Shown here: piece after piece, positions 1 to 5,356 of the stretch
Numbering within the stretch: the first letter of the stretch is position 1
Layout: every line of letters starts with the position of its first letter
From: an uncultured Elioraea sp.
GTDB lineage: Bacteria > Pseudomonadota > Alphaproteobacteria > Acetobacterales > Acetobacteraceae
Direction of reading: 5' to 3'
Assembly: GCA_937995555.1 (NCBI GenBank)
Contig: CALKJX010000221.1
Location: 1 to 5,356, forward strand
Length of the DNA: 5,356 nt
Made by a program: the position numbers and the translations under genes
The notes under the pieces: model-generated
Seen by the model: the letters and a program-made list of their open reading frames with translations, nothing else
Told to the model about the DNA's origin: nothing
Databases searched by the model: none

Positions 1-739
1 CCTTCGCCATCTCCTCGGGCAGGATCGGGCGCTGCACGACCTTCATCTGCCGGTTGCGCGCGAGCTGCATCACGGTGCGCCGCGTGATGCCGTCGAGGAA
101 GCAGTCGGGCTCGGGCGTGTGGAGCTCGCCGTCGATGACGAAGAAGATGTTCGCCCCCGTGGCCTCGGCGACCTGGCCGCGCCAGTCGAGCATCAGCGCA
201 TCCGCGTAGCCCTTCGCCTCGGCGGCGTGCTTGTTGAGCGTCGCGATCATGTAGAGGCCGGCGGCCTTGGCCCTGGTCGGCGCGGTCTCGGGGTGCGGCC
301 GGCGCCACTCGCCGATCGTCAGCCGGATGCCCTTCATCCGGTCGTCGCCGAAATAGGCGCCCCAGGACCACACCGCGATCGCCAGATGGATCGTGTTCTT
401 CTGCCCCGCGACCCCCATCATCTCCGAGCCGCGCCAGGCGATCGGGCGGACATAGGCGTCCGCGAGCCCCGAGGCGGCGAGCGTCACCCGGGTCGCCTCG
501 TCGATCTGCTCGACGGTCCAGGGAAGCTGCATGTCCATGATGCGCGCGCTGTCGACCAGGCGCTGGGAGTGCTCGCGCAGCTTGAACACATGGCCGTTAT
601 AGGCGCGCTCGCCCTCGAACACGGCGGAAGCGTAGTGCAGCCCGTGCGTCAGCACATGCAGCTTGACCTCGCGCCAGGGGCGCAGGACACCGTCGTACCA
701 GATCAGACCGTCGCGATCGTCGTAGGGGACCAGGGCCAT
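1..739 (-). CDS. ilvE: Branched-chain amino acid aminotransferase, C-terminus cut by window edge
   Basis: This is a fold-type IV PLP enzyme that moves the amino group between leucine, isoleucine or valine and 2-oxoglutarate in the cytoplasm, the last step of branched-chain amino acid synthesis and the first of breakdown. The translation begins MALVPYDDRDGLIWYDG and contains THGLHYASAVFEGERAY (31-47), AYVRPIAWRGSEMMG (95-109; Y96 and R98 match active-site positions of E. coli IlvE), PTRAKAAGLYM with the probable PLP lysine K158, EATGANIFF with E192, and the cofactor-phosphate region DGITRRT (216-222). Only 246 codons are present against roughly 290-310 for the family, so about 45-60 C-terminal residues lie left of position 1. 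I chose the ATG at 739 because GAGG lies 9 bases upstream; in-frame ATGs at 748 and 778 are possible alternatives. It is transcribed away from the MarR gene. A D-amino acid aminotransferase is less likely given the full match to alphaproteobacterial IlvE motifs. Confidence 0.93.
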   Translation of the reverse strand, partial: MALVPYDDRDGLIWYDGVLRPWREVKLHVLTHGLHYASAVFEGERAYNGHVFKLREHSQRLVDSARIMDMQLPWTVEQIDEATRVTLAASGLADAYVRPIAWRGSEMMGVAGQKNTIHLAIAVWSWGAYFGDDRMKGIRLTIGEWRRPHPETAPTRAKAAGLYMIATLNKHAAEAKGYADALMLDWRGQVAEATGANIFFVIDGELHTPEPDCFLDGITRRTVMQLARNRQMKVVQRPILPEEMAK

Positions 740-748
740 GTGGCGCAT

Positions 749-754
749 CCTCGC
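749..754 (-). promoter_or_regulatory. Ribosome binding site deciding the ilvE start
   Basis: Read on the minus strand, GCGAGG is followed by 9 bases and then the ATG at 739. The nearer in-frame ATG (748-746) touches this motif directly and so cannot use it, which favours the start at 739 and a protein beginning MALVPYDD. Confidence 0.55.
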
Positions 755-795
755 AACTTCGTTTCGTCCGGAGCGCATGTCGCGCAACGGTCTCG

Positions 796-824
796 ACGCT
801 ACGGGCAGGTCCGTGATATGTCAA
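796..824 (-). promoter_or_regulatory. Candidate sigma70-type promoter for ilvE
   Basis: On the minus strand a perfect TTGACA (824-819) is followed by a 17-base spacer and TAGCGT (801-796), which matches the -10 consensus at three of six positions (T, A and the final T). Transcription would begin near position 789, giving a leader of about 50 bases before the ilvE ATG at 739. The perfect -35 and ideal spacing make this the best promoter in the window; the weak -10 suggests it may be modulated by an activator. If transcription does start here, the longer ilvE start at 778 would have a leader of only about 10 bases. Confidence 0.5.
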
Positions 825-835
825 TGATGCTGCCC
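801..835. promoter_or_regulatory. Short inverted repeats overlapping the divergent promoter region, possible operator
   Basis: Three imperfect symmetric elements lie here: GGGCAG (803-808) facing CTGCCC (830-835) across 21 bases; ACGG (801-804) facing CCGT (811-814) across 6 bases; and TGATATGTCA (814-823), which is symmetric at 8 of 10 positions. They flank or overlap the -35 and spacer of the ilvE promoter, the place where a repressor would block it. MarR proteins are dimers that usually bind palindromes of roughly 16-20 bases near their own promoter, so the adjacent MarR protein is the obvious candidate ligand. That assignment is inference: each repeat is short and could arise by chance. 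Confidence 0.25.
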
Positions 836-855
836 TAACTCGACACGGCAATCCT

Positions 856-861
856 GGGGAG
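856..861 (+). promoter_or_regulatory. Ribosome binding site for the MarR-family gene
   Basis: GGGGAG lies 10 bases before the ATG at 872. Two other ATGs nearby (862 and 876) are in a different frame, and the first of them lies directly against this motif, so the start at 872 is the only well-placed one for the MarR reading frame. Confidence 0.6.
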
Positions 862-871
862 ATGCCACTGC

Positions 872-1387
872 ATGGATGCGCGCGGCACGGCCGGGCTGTT
901 GTTCCTGCGCGAGGAGGAGATCCGCCTCGCGATGGAGCTGCTGTTCTACGGCTATCGCGACTTCACCGCCGGGCCCGATGCGATCCTGGAGGAGCTCGGC
1001 ATGGGCCGGGCGCACCACCGGGTGCTCTACTTCGTCGGCCGGCACCGCGGCATCACGGTCTCGGAGCTGCTCGCGATCCTCGCGATCACCAAGCAGTCGC
1101 TCGGGCGGGTGCTGAAACCGCTGATCGAGGGCGGCTACGTGACCCAGACCCCCGGCCGGTCGGACCGGCGCCAGCGCCAGCTCGCGCTGACCCCCGAGGG
1201 CGAGGCGCTGGAGCGGCGGCTGTTCGAGCGCCAGCGCGAGACGCTCGCGCGCGCCTTCCGCGAGGCGGGCGGCGTGGCGGTGGAGGGGTTCCGCAAGGTG
1301 ATGCTCGGCATCATGGAGCCCGAGGCGCGCGCCCGGCTGGCGGGACGCATCGCGGCGCCGCCGCGGCCGGCGGGGAAGGTGGCCTAG
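872..1387 (+). CDS. petP: MarR-family transcriptional regulator, PetP-like
   Basis: This 171-residue protein is a cytoplasmic DNA-binding regulator of usual MarR size. The N-terminal helix region (about 12-58) includes MELLFYGYRDFTAGPD and GRAHHRVLYFV, a pattern I associate with the PetP group. The winged helix-turn-helix follows: ITVSELLAIL (61-70), the probable recognition helix ITKQSLGRVLKPLIEGG (72-88), and the wing with SDRRQRQLALTPEG (97-110), the D-R-R and L-T-x-x-G signature of MarR proteins. A C-terminal helical dimerisation region ends in a Pro/Ala-rich tail. No cysteine is present, so thiol-based redox sensing of the OhrR type is unlikely. It is the first gene of an operon with a response regulator and kinase and faces ilvE divergently. 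In Rhodobacter capsulatus petP and petR are adjacent in the same order. The family is certain; the symbol rests on remembered resemblance and gene order. Confidence 0.88.
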   Translation: MDARGTAGLLFLREEEIRLAMELLFYGYRDFTAGPDAILEELGMGRAHHRVLYFVGRHRGITVSELLAILAITKQSLGRVLKPLIEGGYVTQTPGRSDRRQRQLALTPEGEALERRLFERQRETLARAFREAGGVAVEGFRKVMLGIMEPEARARLAGRIAAPPRPAGKVA

Positions 1388-1391
1388 GAGG
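1386..1391 (+). promoter_or_regulatory. Strong Shine-Dalgarno overlapping the upstream stop codon
   Basis: A perfect AGGAGG shares its first two bases with the TAG stop of the MarR gene and lies 6 bases before the GTG at 1398. It fixes the GTG as the start of the response regulator and suggests that ribosomes finishing the MarR gene reinitiate on the next one. Confidence 0.8.
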
Positions 1392-1397
1392 CGCGCC

Positions 1398-2111
1398 GTG
1401 CCGGCCGGCCCGCGCGAGACGGTGGCGCCGGATGCGCCGCACATTCTCGTGGTCGATGACGATGCGCGGCTGCGCGAGCTGCTGCGCCGCTATCTCGCCG
1501 GCGAGGGATTCCGCGTCACCATCGCCGCCGATGCGGCCGAGGCGCGCGCGCGGCTGGCCGGCATCGCCTTCGACCTGATCGTGCTCGACGTGATGATGCC
1601 GGGCGAGACGGGCTTCGCGCTGACGGAGTCGCTGCGCCGGACGCACACCATCCCGATCGTGCTGCTCACCGCGCGCGGCGCGCCCGAGGACCGGATCGCC
1701 GGGTTCGAGCACGGCGCCGACGACTACCTCGCCAAGCCGTTCGAGCCGCGCGAGCTGCTGCTCAGGAGCCGCACCATCCTGCGCCGGACCGCGGCCGCGC
1801 CGGCCGCGACCGACGGGCCGGTGGTGCTGGGCGAGGCGGTGTTCGACCCGGAGCGCGGCACGCTGACGCGCGGGGCCGAGACGATCCGGCTGACCGGCGG
1901 CGAGACGGCGCTGCTCGCGGCCCTCGCCCGCCGCGCCGGCGAGATCCTGACGCGCGAGGACATCGCCGCCGCCCTCGGCCAGGCGGATGCCGGCGAGCGC
2001 GCGATCGACGTGCAGGTGACGCGGCTCCGGCGCAAGATCGAGCCCGATCCGCGCGAGCCGGTGTTCCTCCAGACGGTGCGCGGCCGGGGCTACGTGCTCA
2101 AGCCGCGATGA
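1398..2111 (+). CDS. petR: OmpR-family response regulator, PetR-like
   Basis: This 237-residue cytoplasmic transcription factor is expected to be phosphorylated by the kinase encoded next. The receiver domain spans about 14-130: ILVVDDDARLRELL carries the acidic pair D20/D21, IVLDVMMPGETG carries the phosphoacceptor D64, LLTARG has the switch T91, and DDYLAKPFEPREL has the conserved K113. After a short Ala/Pro linker comes an OmpR-type winged helix (about 140-237) with LTGGETALLAAL, ERAIDVQVTRLRRKIEPD as recognition helix, and the closing wing TVRGRGYVLKP. Length and motifs follow E. coli OmpR (239 residues). The start is GTG, supported by the AGGAGG just upstream. It lies 10 bases after the MarR stop and overlaps the kinase start by four bases. 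In Rhodobacter capsulatus PetR is required for cytochrome bc1 expression; whether this protein has that target cannot be seen here. A plain ompR naming is the main alternative. Confidence 0.94.
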   Translation: MPAGPRETVAPDAPHILVVDDDARLRELLRRYLAGEGFRVTIAADAAEARARLAGIAFDLIVLDVMMPGETGFALTESLRRTHTIPIVLLTARGAPEDRIAGFEHGADDYLAKPFEPRELLLRSRTILRRTAAAPAATDGPVVLGEAVFDPERGTLTRGAETIRLTGGETALLAALARRAGEILTREDIAAALGQADAGERAIDVQVTRLRRKIEPDPREPVFLQTVRGRGYVLKPR

Positions 2112-3460
2112 GGCGCCTCGCCGCCACGGTCAAGCGCTTCCTGCCGCGCTCGCTGTTCGGGCGCAGCGTGCTGATCATCGTCATGCCGCTGATCCTGCTG
2201 CAGGCTGTGGCGCTGCAGATCTTCTACGGCACCCATTGGGAGGTAGTGTCGCGCCGGCTCGCCGGCGCGGTGGCCGGCGATGTCGCCCTCGCCGTCGACC
2301 TGCTGCGCCGTCATCCGGGCGCGGAGGAGGAGGAGTGGCTCGTCCGGCAGATGCTGGGCCGCACCGAGCTCGCGATCCGCTTCGCCGCTGGCGAGATCCT
2401 GCCTGCCGATCCGCCCGATGTCATCCAGGGCCCGGCGGAGGCAGAGCTGCGCGCCGCACTGGCCGAGCGCCTGCCGTTTCCGTTCCGGATCGACTGGTCG
2501 GGCCGCACGGAACGCGAGGTGCAGATCGGCGTGCAGCTTCCCGGCGGCGTGCTGCATGTCGAGGCGCCGGCGAAACGGCTTTTCACCGGCACGGTGACCG
2601 TGTTCGTGCTCTGGCTGATCGGCTCGGCGCTGATCCTGTTCGCGATCGCGGCCGTGTTCATGCGCAACCAGGTCAAGCCCGTCCGCCGGCTCGCCCAGGC
2701 GGCGGACGCCTTCGGCAAGGGCCGCGATGTCGGGCCGATCAAGCCCGAGGGTGCGGACGAGGTGCGCCAGGCCGCCACCGCGTTCAACCTGATGCAGGCG
2801 CGGCTGCGCCGCTTCCTCGCCCAGCGCACCGAGATGCTGGCGGGTGTCAGCCATGACCTGCGCACGCCGCTCACGCGCATGCGCCTCGCGCTGACCATGC
2901 TGGGCACGCGCAACCCGGCGGAGGCCGAAGAGGTCGCCGCGATCGGCGAGGACATCGCCGAGATGGAGCGGATGATCGAGGGCTATCTCGCCTTCGCGCG
3001 CGGCGAGGGGGCGGAGCAGGCGCAGCCGACCGATCTCGCCCTGCTGCTCAGCGAGGCGGCCGAGAAGGCGCGCGCGGCCGGCGCCGAGGTCTCGCTGCAG
3101 ACGCCCGCGACGCTCGTCCTGCCGTTGCGGCCCGACGCGATGCGCCGCTGCATCGGCAACCTGCTCGACAATGCGCGCCGTCATGCCGCCCATGTCTGGC
3201 TCGCCGCCGAACGGGTGATGCGCGGCGGCGGCGAGGCGGTGCAGATCACGGTCGATGACGATGGCCCGGGCATTCCCGCCGCCCGGCGCGAGGAGGCGTT
3301 CCGCCCGTTCGTGCGCCTCGATGCCGGCCACGGCGGCGGCAGCCACACCGGGCTCGGGCTGACGATCGCGCGCGACATCGTGCGCGCGCATGGCGGCGAG
3401 ATCGCGCTGGAGGACAGCCCGCGGGGCGGGCTCAGGGCCCGGATCAGGCTGCCGGCGTAG
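2108..3460 (+). CDS. EnvZ-like transmembrane sensor histidine kinase
   Basis: At 450 residues this inner-membrane kinase has the same length and domain order as E. coli EnvZ. A short basic N-terminus leads into transmembrane helix 1 (about 19-39), a periplasmic domain of about 120 residues (40-160), transmembrane helix 2 (about 162-184) and a HAMP linker (about 182-235). The phosphoacceptor box is LAGVSHDLRTPLTRMRL with H249, nearly the EnvZ sequence. The ATP-binding domain has the N box IGNLLDNARRHA (N351, N355), G1 box DDDGPGIP (383-390), F box FRPF (398-401) and G2 box GLGL (415-418). All catalytic residues are present, so it should autophosphorylate and act on the response regulator encoded directly upstream. 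The ATGA overlap with that gene indicates translational coupling; no good Shine-Dalgarno precedes the ATG. The periplasmic domain matches no ligand-binding fold I recognise, so the signal is unknown. Its 3' end overlaps the convergent TRAP gene by 17 bases. Confidence 0.94.
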   Translation: MRRLAATVKRFLPRSLFGRSVLIIVMPLILLQAVALQIFYGTHWEVVSRRLAGAVAGDVALAVDLLRRHPGAEEEEWLVRQMLGRTELAIRFAAGEILPADPPDVIQGPAEAELRAALAERLPFPFRIDWSGRTEREVQIGVQLPGGVLHVEAPAKRLFTGTVTVFVLWLIGSALILFAIAAVFMRNQVKPVRRLAQAADAFGKGRDVGPIKPEGADEVRQAATAFNLMQARLRRFLAQRTEMLAGVSHDLRTPLTRMRLALTMLGTRNPAEAEEVAAIGEDIAEMERMIEGYLAFARGEGAEQAQPTDLALLLSEAAEKARAAGAEVSLQTPATLVLPLRPDAMRRCIGNLLDNARRHAAHVWLAAERVMRGGGEAVQITVDDDGPGIPAARREEAFRPFVRLDAGHGGGSHTGLGLTIARDIVRAHGGEIALEDSPRGGLRARIRLPA

Positions 3461-5356
3461 CCGCGGCCCGGCGCGCCTTGACCAGGTTCAGCGCCATGAG
3501 CGCGATGAACACCGCGATCGCGATCCAGTTCACCAGCTGGCCGAACGGCACGATCAGCACGAAGCCCGCGACCGCCAGCACGGCGCGCTCCACCACGTTC
3601 AGCCGCGCCTCGGCGAACCCCTCGATCGCCGCGGACAGCGCGTAGATTCCCGGCAGCGCGAAGGCGGCGATCGCGAGCTGCACCATCGGGTCGGACGACA
3701 GGAAGGGCTGATAGGCGAAGATCAGCGGGATGAAGTAGAGCGACTTCGCCAGCCGCCAGGCGACGAAGCCGGTCGCCATCGGGCTAGCCTTGGCGATCGC
3801 GGCGGCCGCGTAGGCGGGGATGCAGACGGGCGGCGTCACGTTGCTGTCCTGGCTCAGCCAGAAGATGATCATGTGCGCGGAGAGGAGCGCGAGCGTGGCC
3901 GCGCCGGGCGCGAGTGTCGCCTCCACCACCTGCCCGCGCATCTCGGGCGGGAAGGCGGCGAACAGCCGCGCCGCCTCGGCCGCCGGCATCGCCGCGCCGG
4001 GCGCCGGCAGGGTCACGTCCGGGGCCACCAGCATCGCGAGCGCGCGCGCGATGTCGGGGATGGTGCCAGCCTCGAACGCCGTGCGCACGGCGTCGCCGAG
4101 GATCATGTCGGAGAGCGCGGGCGCCGACAGCGTCGCCAGCACGACGTAGGACGCGGTCACCGGCAGGGCGGCGCCGAGCACGAGCGACGCGATCGCGATC
4201 AGCACCAGCGCCACCGCGAGACTGCCGCCGGCCCAGCGCTCGATCATGATCGAGAACACGATGCCGAGCCCGGTGGTGGCGACCGCCGAGATCATGATGC
4301 CGATGCCGACCAGCAGCACCGCCGTCGGCGCCATGGTGCGCGCGCCGAGTGCCAGCGCCTCGACGATCCGGCGCGGTCCCATCGGCATGTCCGAGATCCA
4401 CGAGACCACGACCACCGCCGCGGTCGCCGCGCCGGCCGCATGGGCCGGGCCGATGCCGGCGAACAGCAGATAGAGCAGCACCGCGAAGGGGATCAGGAAG
4501 GGCAGGCCGCGGCGGCGCACGGTCTCCCAGACGGGAGGGGCGTCGGCATCCACGAAGCGGATGTCGTGCCGGCGCGCGTGGATGCGCACGCCGAACGCCA
4601 CACCGCCGAAATAGACCAGCGCCGGAATGGCCGAGACGGCGGCGATGGTGAGGTAGGGGATGCCGGTGACGGACGCCATGATGAAGGCGCCCGCGCCCAT
4701 GATCGGCGGCAGGATGCCCCCGCCGGTGCTGGCCGCCGTCTCGACCCCGGCGGCGAAATGCGGCTTGAAGCCGGCGCGGATCATCAGCGGGATCGTCACC
4801 GCGCCGGTAGAGGTGACGTTCGCCACCGCCGAGCCCGAGATCGTGCCCGAGAGCGCCGAGGCGATGACGGCGACGAATCCGGGCCCCCCCTGCATGCGCT
4901 TGGCGATCGCGCGGCCGATGTCGAGCACGAACCGGTCGGCGCCCGAGACCTGCAGGAAGGCGCCGAAGATGATGAACATCGTCACCAGGTTCCACGAGAT
5001 CTGGGCGATGTTGCCGAACATGCCGTCATCGGAATAGAAGACGCGGAACAGCGTGATCTCGAGCGAGAGGCCGGGGAAGCGCAGCACGCCGTCGAGCCAC
5101 CGCCCCCAGGTGGTGACATAGGTGAAGGCGAGGATGCACAGGATCGGCACCACGAGCCCCGTGGTGCGCCGGATCATCTCCAGCGCGATCACGGGGGCTG
5201 CGATGCAGAACACCCAGTCGTACCAGAGGAAGCGGCTCGACCGGGCGTAGAACGAGTCCTCGCCCAGGATCAGGTAGAGCGCGCAGCCGATCGCCAGCAG
5301 GGCGATCGCGATGTCGAGCACGAAGGAGAGGCCGCCGCGCCAGCCGCCGCCGCGCA
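3444..5356 (-). CDS. TRAP transporter fused permease (DctQ-DctM), N-terminus cut by window edge
   Basis: This inner-membrane protein is the permease of a tripartite ATP-independent periplasmic transporter, which uses ion gradients to import carboxylate-like solutes delivered by a periplasmic binding protein. The frame stays open to the right edge; the GTG at 5321 is internal-looking, since an in-frame stretch including WRGGLSFVLDIA precedes it, so the true start lies beyond 5356. Numbering from 5321, residues 1-84 form a DctQ-like part with WYDW (33-36). The DctM part then carries SGTISGSAVANVTSTGAVTIPLM (158-180) and STGGGILPPIMGAGAF (198-213), both hallmark pore motifs, and SQDSNVTPPV near 3829-3860. 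Many hydrophobic helices run throughout. Fused permeases of this type usually pair with a TAXI-type binding protein, which is not in the window. The substrate cannot be told. An extra hydrophilic segment of about 70 residues lies at about 3890-4117. A G7 tract occurs at 4890-4884 on the coding strand. Confidence 0.93.
   Translation of the reverse strand, partial: RGGGWRGGLSFVLDIAIALLAIGCALYLILGEDSFYARSSRFLWYDWVFCIAAPVIALEMIRRTTGLVVPILCILAFTYVTTWGRWLDGVLRFPGLSLEITLFRVFYSDDGMFGNIAQISWNLVTMFIIFGAFLQVSGADRFVLDIGRAIAKRMQGGPGFVAVIASALSGTISGSAVANVTSTGAVTIPLMIRAGFKPHFAAGVETAASTGGGILPPIMGAGAFIMASVTGIPYLTIAAVSAIPALVYFGGVAFGVRIHARRHDIRFVDADAPPVWETVRRRGLPFLIPFAVLLYLLFAGIGPAHAAGAATAAVVVVSWISDMPMGPRRIVEALALGARTMAPTAVLLVGIGIMISAVATTGLGIVFSIMIERWAGGSLAVALVLIAIASLVLGAALPVTASYVVLATLSAPALSDMILGDAVRTAFEAGTIPDIARALAMLVAPDVTLPAPGAAMPAAEAARLFAAFPPEMRGQVVEATLAPGAATLALLSAHMIIFWLSQDSNVTPPVCIPAYAAAAIAKASPMATGFVAWRLAKSLYFIPLIFAYQPFLSSDPMVQLAIAAFALPGIYALSAAIEGFAEARLNVVERAVLAVAGFVLIVPFGQLVNWIAIAVFIALMALNLVKARRAAATPAA

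Noticed and set aside
119..838. Open frame of 239 codons on the plus strand, antisense to ilvE
   Set aside because: It mirrors the ilvE coding frame, has a biased Arg/Gly/Asp/His composition and no family resemblance, and no ribosome site worth noting; ilvE motifs on the other strand are clear.
821..1444. Minus-strand open frame of 207 codons across the MarR gene
   Set aside because: It is a GC-driven shadow of the MarR and response regulator genes and would cover the whole MarR coding region, which has clear family motifs and its own Shine-Dalgarno.
2090..3391. Long open frame of 433 codons on the minus strand, antisense to the kinase gene
   Set aside because: Its translation is rich in Arg, His, Ala and Gly with no recognisable domain, and the opposite strand encodes a complete histidine kinase. 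Long antisense frames are expected at this GC content because third positions are mostly G or C.
3427..3441. Hairpin CGGGC-TCAGG-GCCCG just past the TRAP stop codon, as a possible terminator
   Set aside because: The stem is only 5 base pairs, lies within the kinase coding region and is not followed by a T tract in either direction; such stems are common by chance in DNA this GC-rich.
3784..4995. Second minus-strand open frame of 403 codons inside the TRAP gene
   Set aside because: It is a frame-shifted reading of the TRAP permease, rich in Arg, His and Gly, while the main frame keeps the transmembrane helices and TRAP motifs throughout, so no frameshift or overlapping gene is needed.
5319..5321. 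GTG at 5321 as the true start of the TRAP permease
   Set aside because: The frame stays open upstream to the window edge with plausible protein sequence (WRGGLSF), and fused permeases normally have further N-terminal helices, so this is most likely an internal valine.

Overview
The window comes from a chromosome of very high GC content with dense, tightly packed genes. The protein sequences look alphaproteobacterial, most likely the Rhodospirillales/Acetobacteraceae side of the class; that placement is inference from protein resemblance and base composition, not a measured result. There are five protein genes, two of them cut by the window edges. I see no RNA genes, mobile elements, CRISPR arrays or long repeats.

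Layout: (1) positions 1-739, minus strand, hold the N-terminal 246 codons of a branched-chain amino acid aminotransferase (ilvE), cut at its C-terminus by the left edge. (2) Positions 740-871 are a divergent intergenic region. It carries a good TTGACA-type promoter reading towards ilvE, short inverted repeats overlapping that promoter, and a strong Shine-Dalgarno for the rightward operon. (3) Positions 872-3460, plus strand, form a compact three-gene operon: a MarR-family regulator resembling PetP, an OmpR-family response regulator resembling PetR, and an EnvZ-like membrane histidine kinase. The first junction has the AGGAGG of the second gene overlapping the stop of the first; the second junction is an ATGA overlap, so translational coupling is likely. 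(4) Positions 3444-5356, minus strand, hold a fused TRAP transporter permease (DctQ-like part joined to DctM), cut at its N-terminus by the right edge. It converges on the kinase gene and overlaps it by 17 bases.

How they may work together: the kinase and response regulator retain all key catalytic residues and are very probably a cognate pair. The MarR protein is encoded first in the same operon and could regulate the operon, and perhaps ilvE, from the shared intergenic region. In Rhodobacter capsulatus, PetP and PetR are encoded next to the cytochrome bc1 (petABC) genes and PetR is needed for bc1 expression; no pet structural genes are in this window. The TRAP permease is probably an unrelated neighbour whose solute-binding protein and true start lie beyond position 5356. 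Overall this is mostly ordinary core-genome sequence. The most interesting points are the MarR/two-component module facing ilvE, its compact promoter region, and an extra segment inside the TRAP permease.
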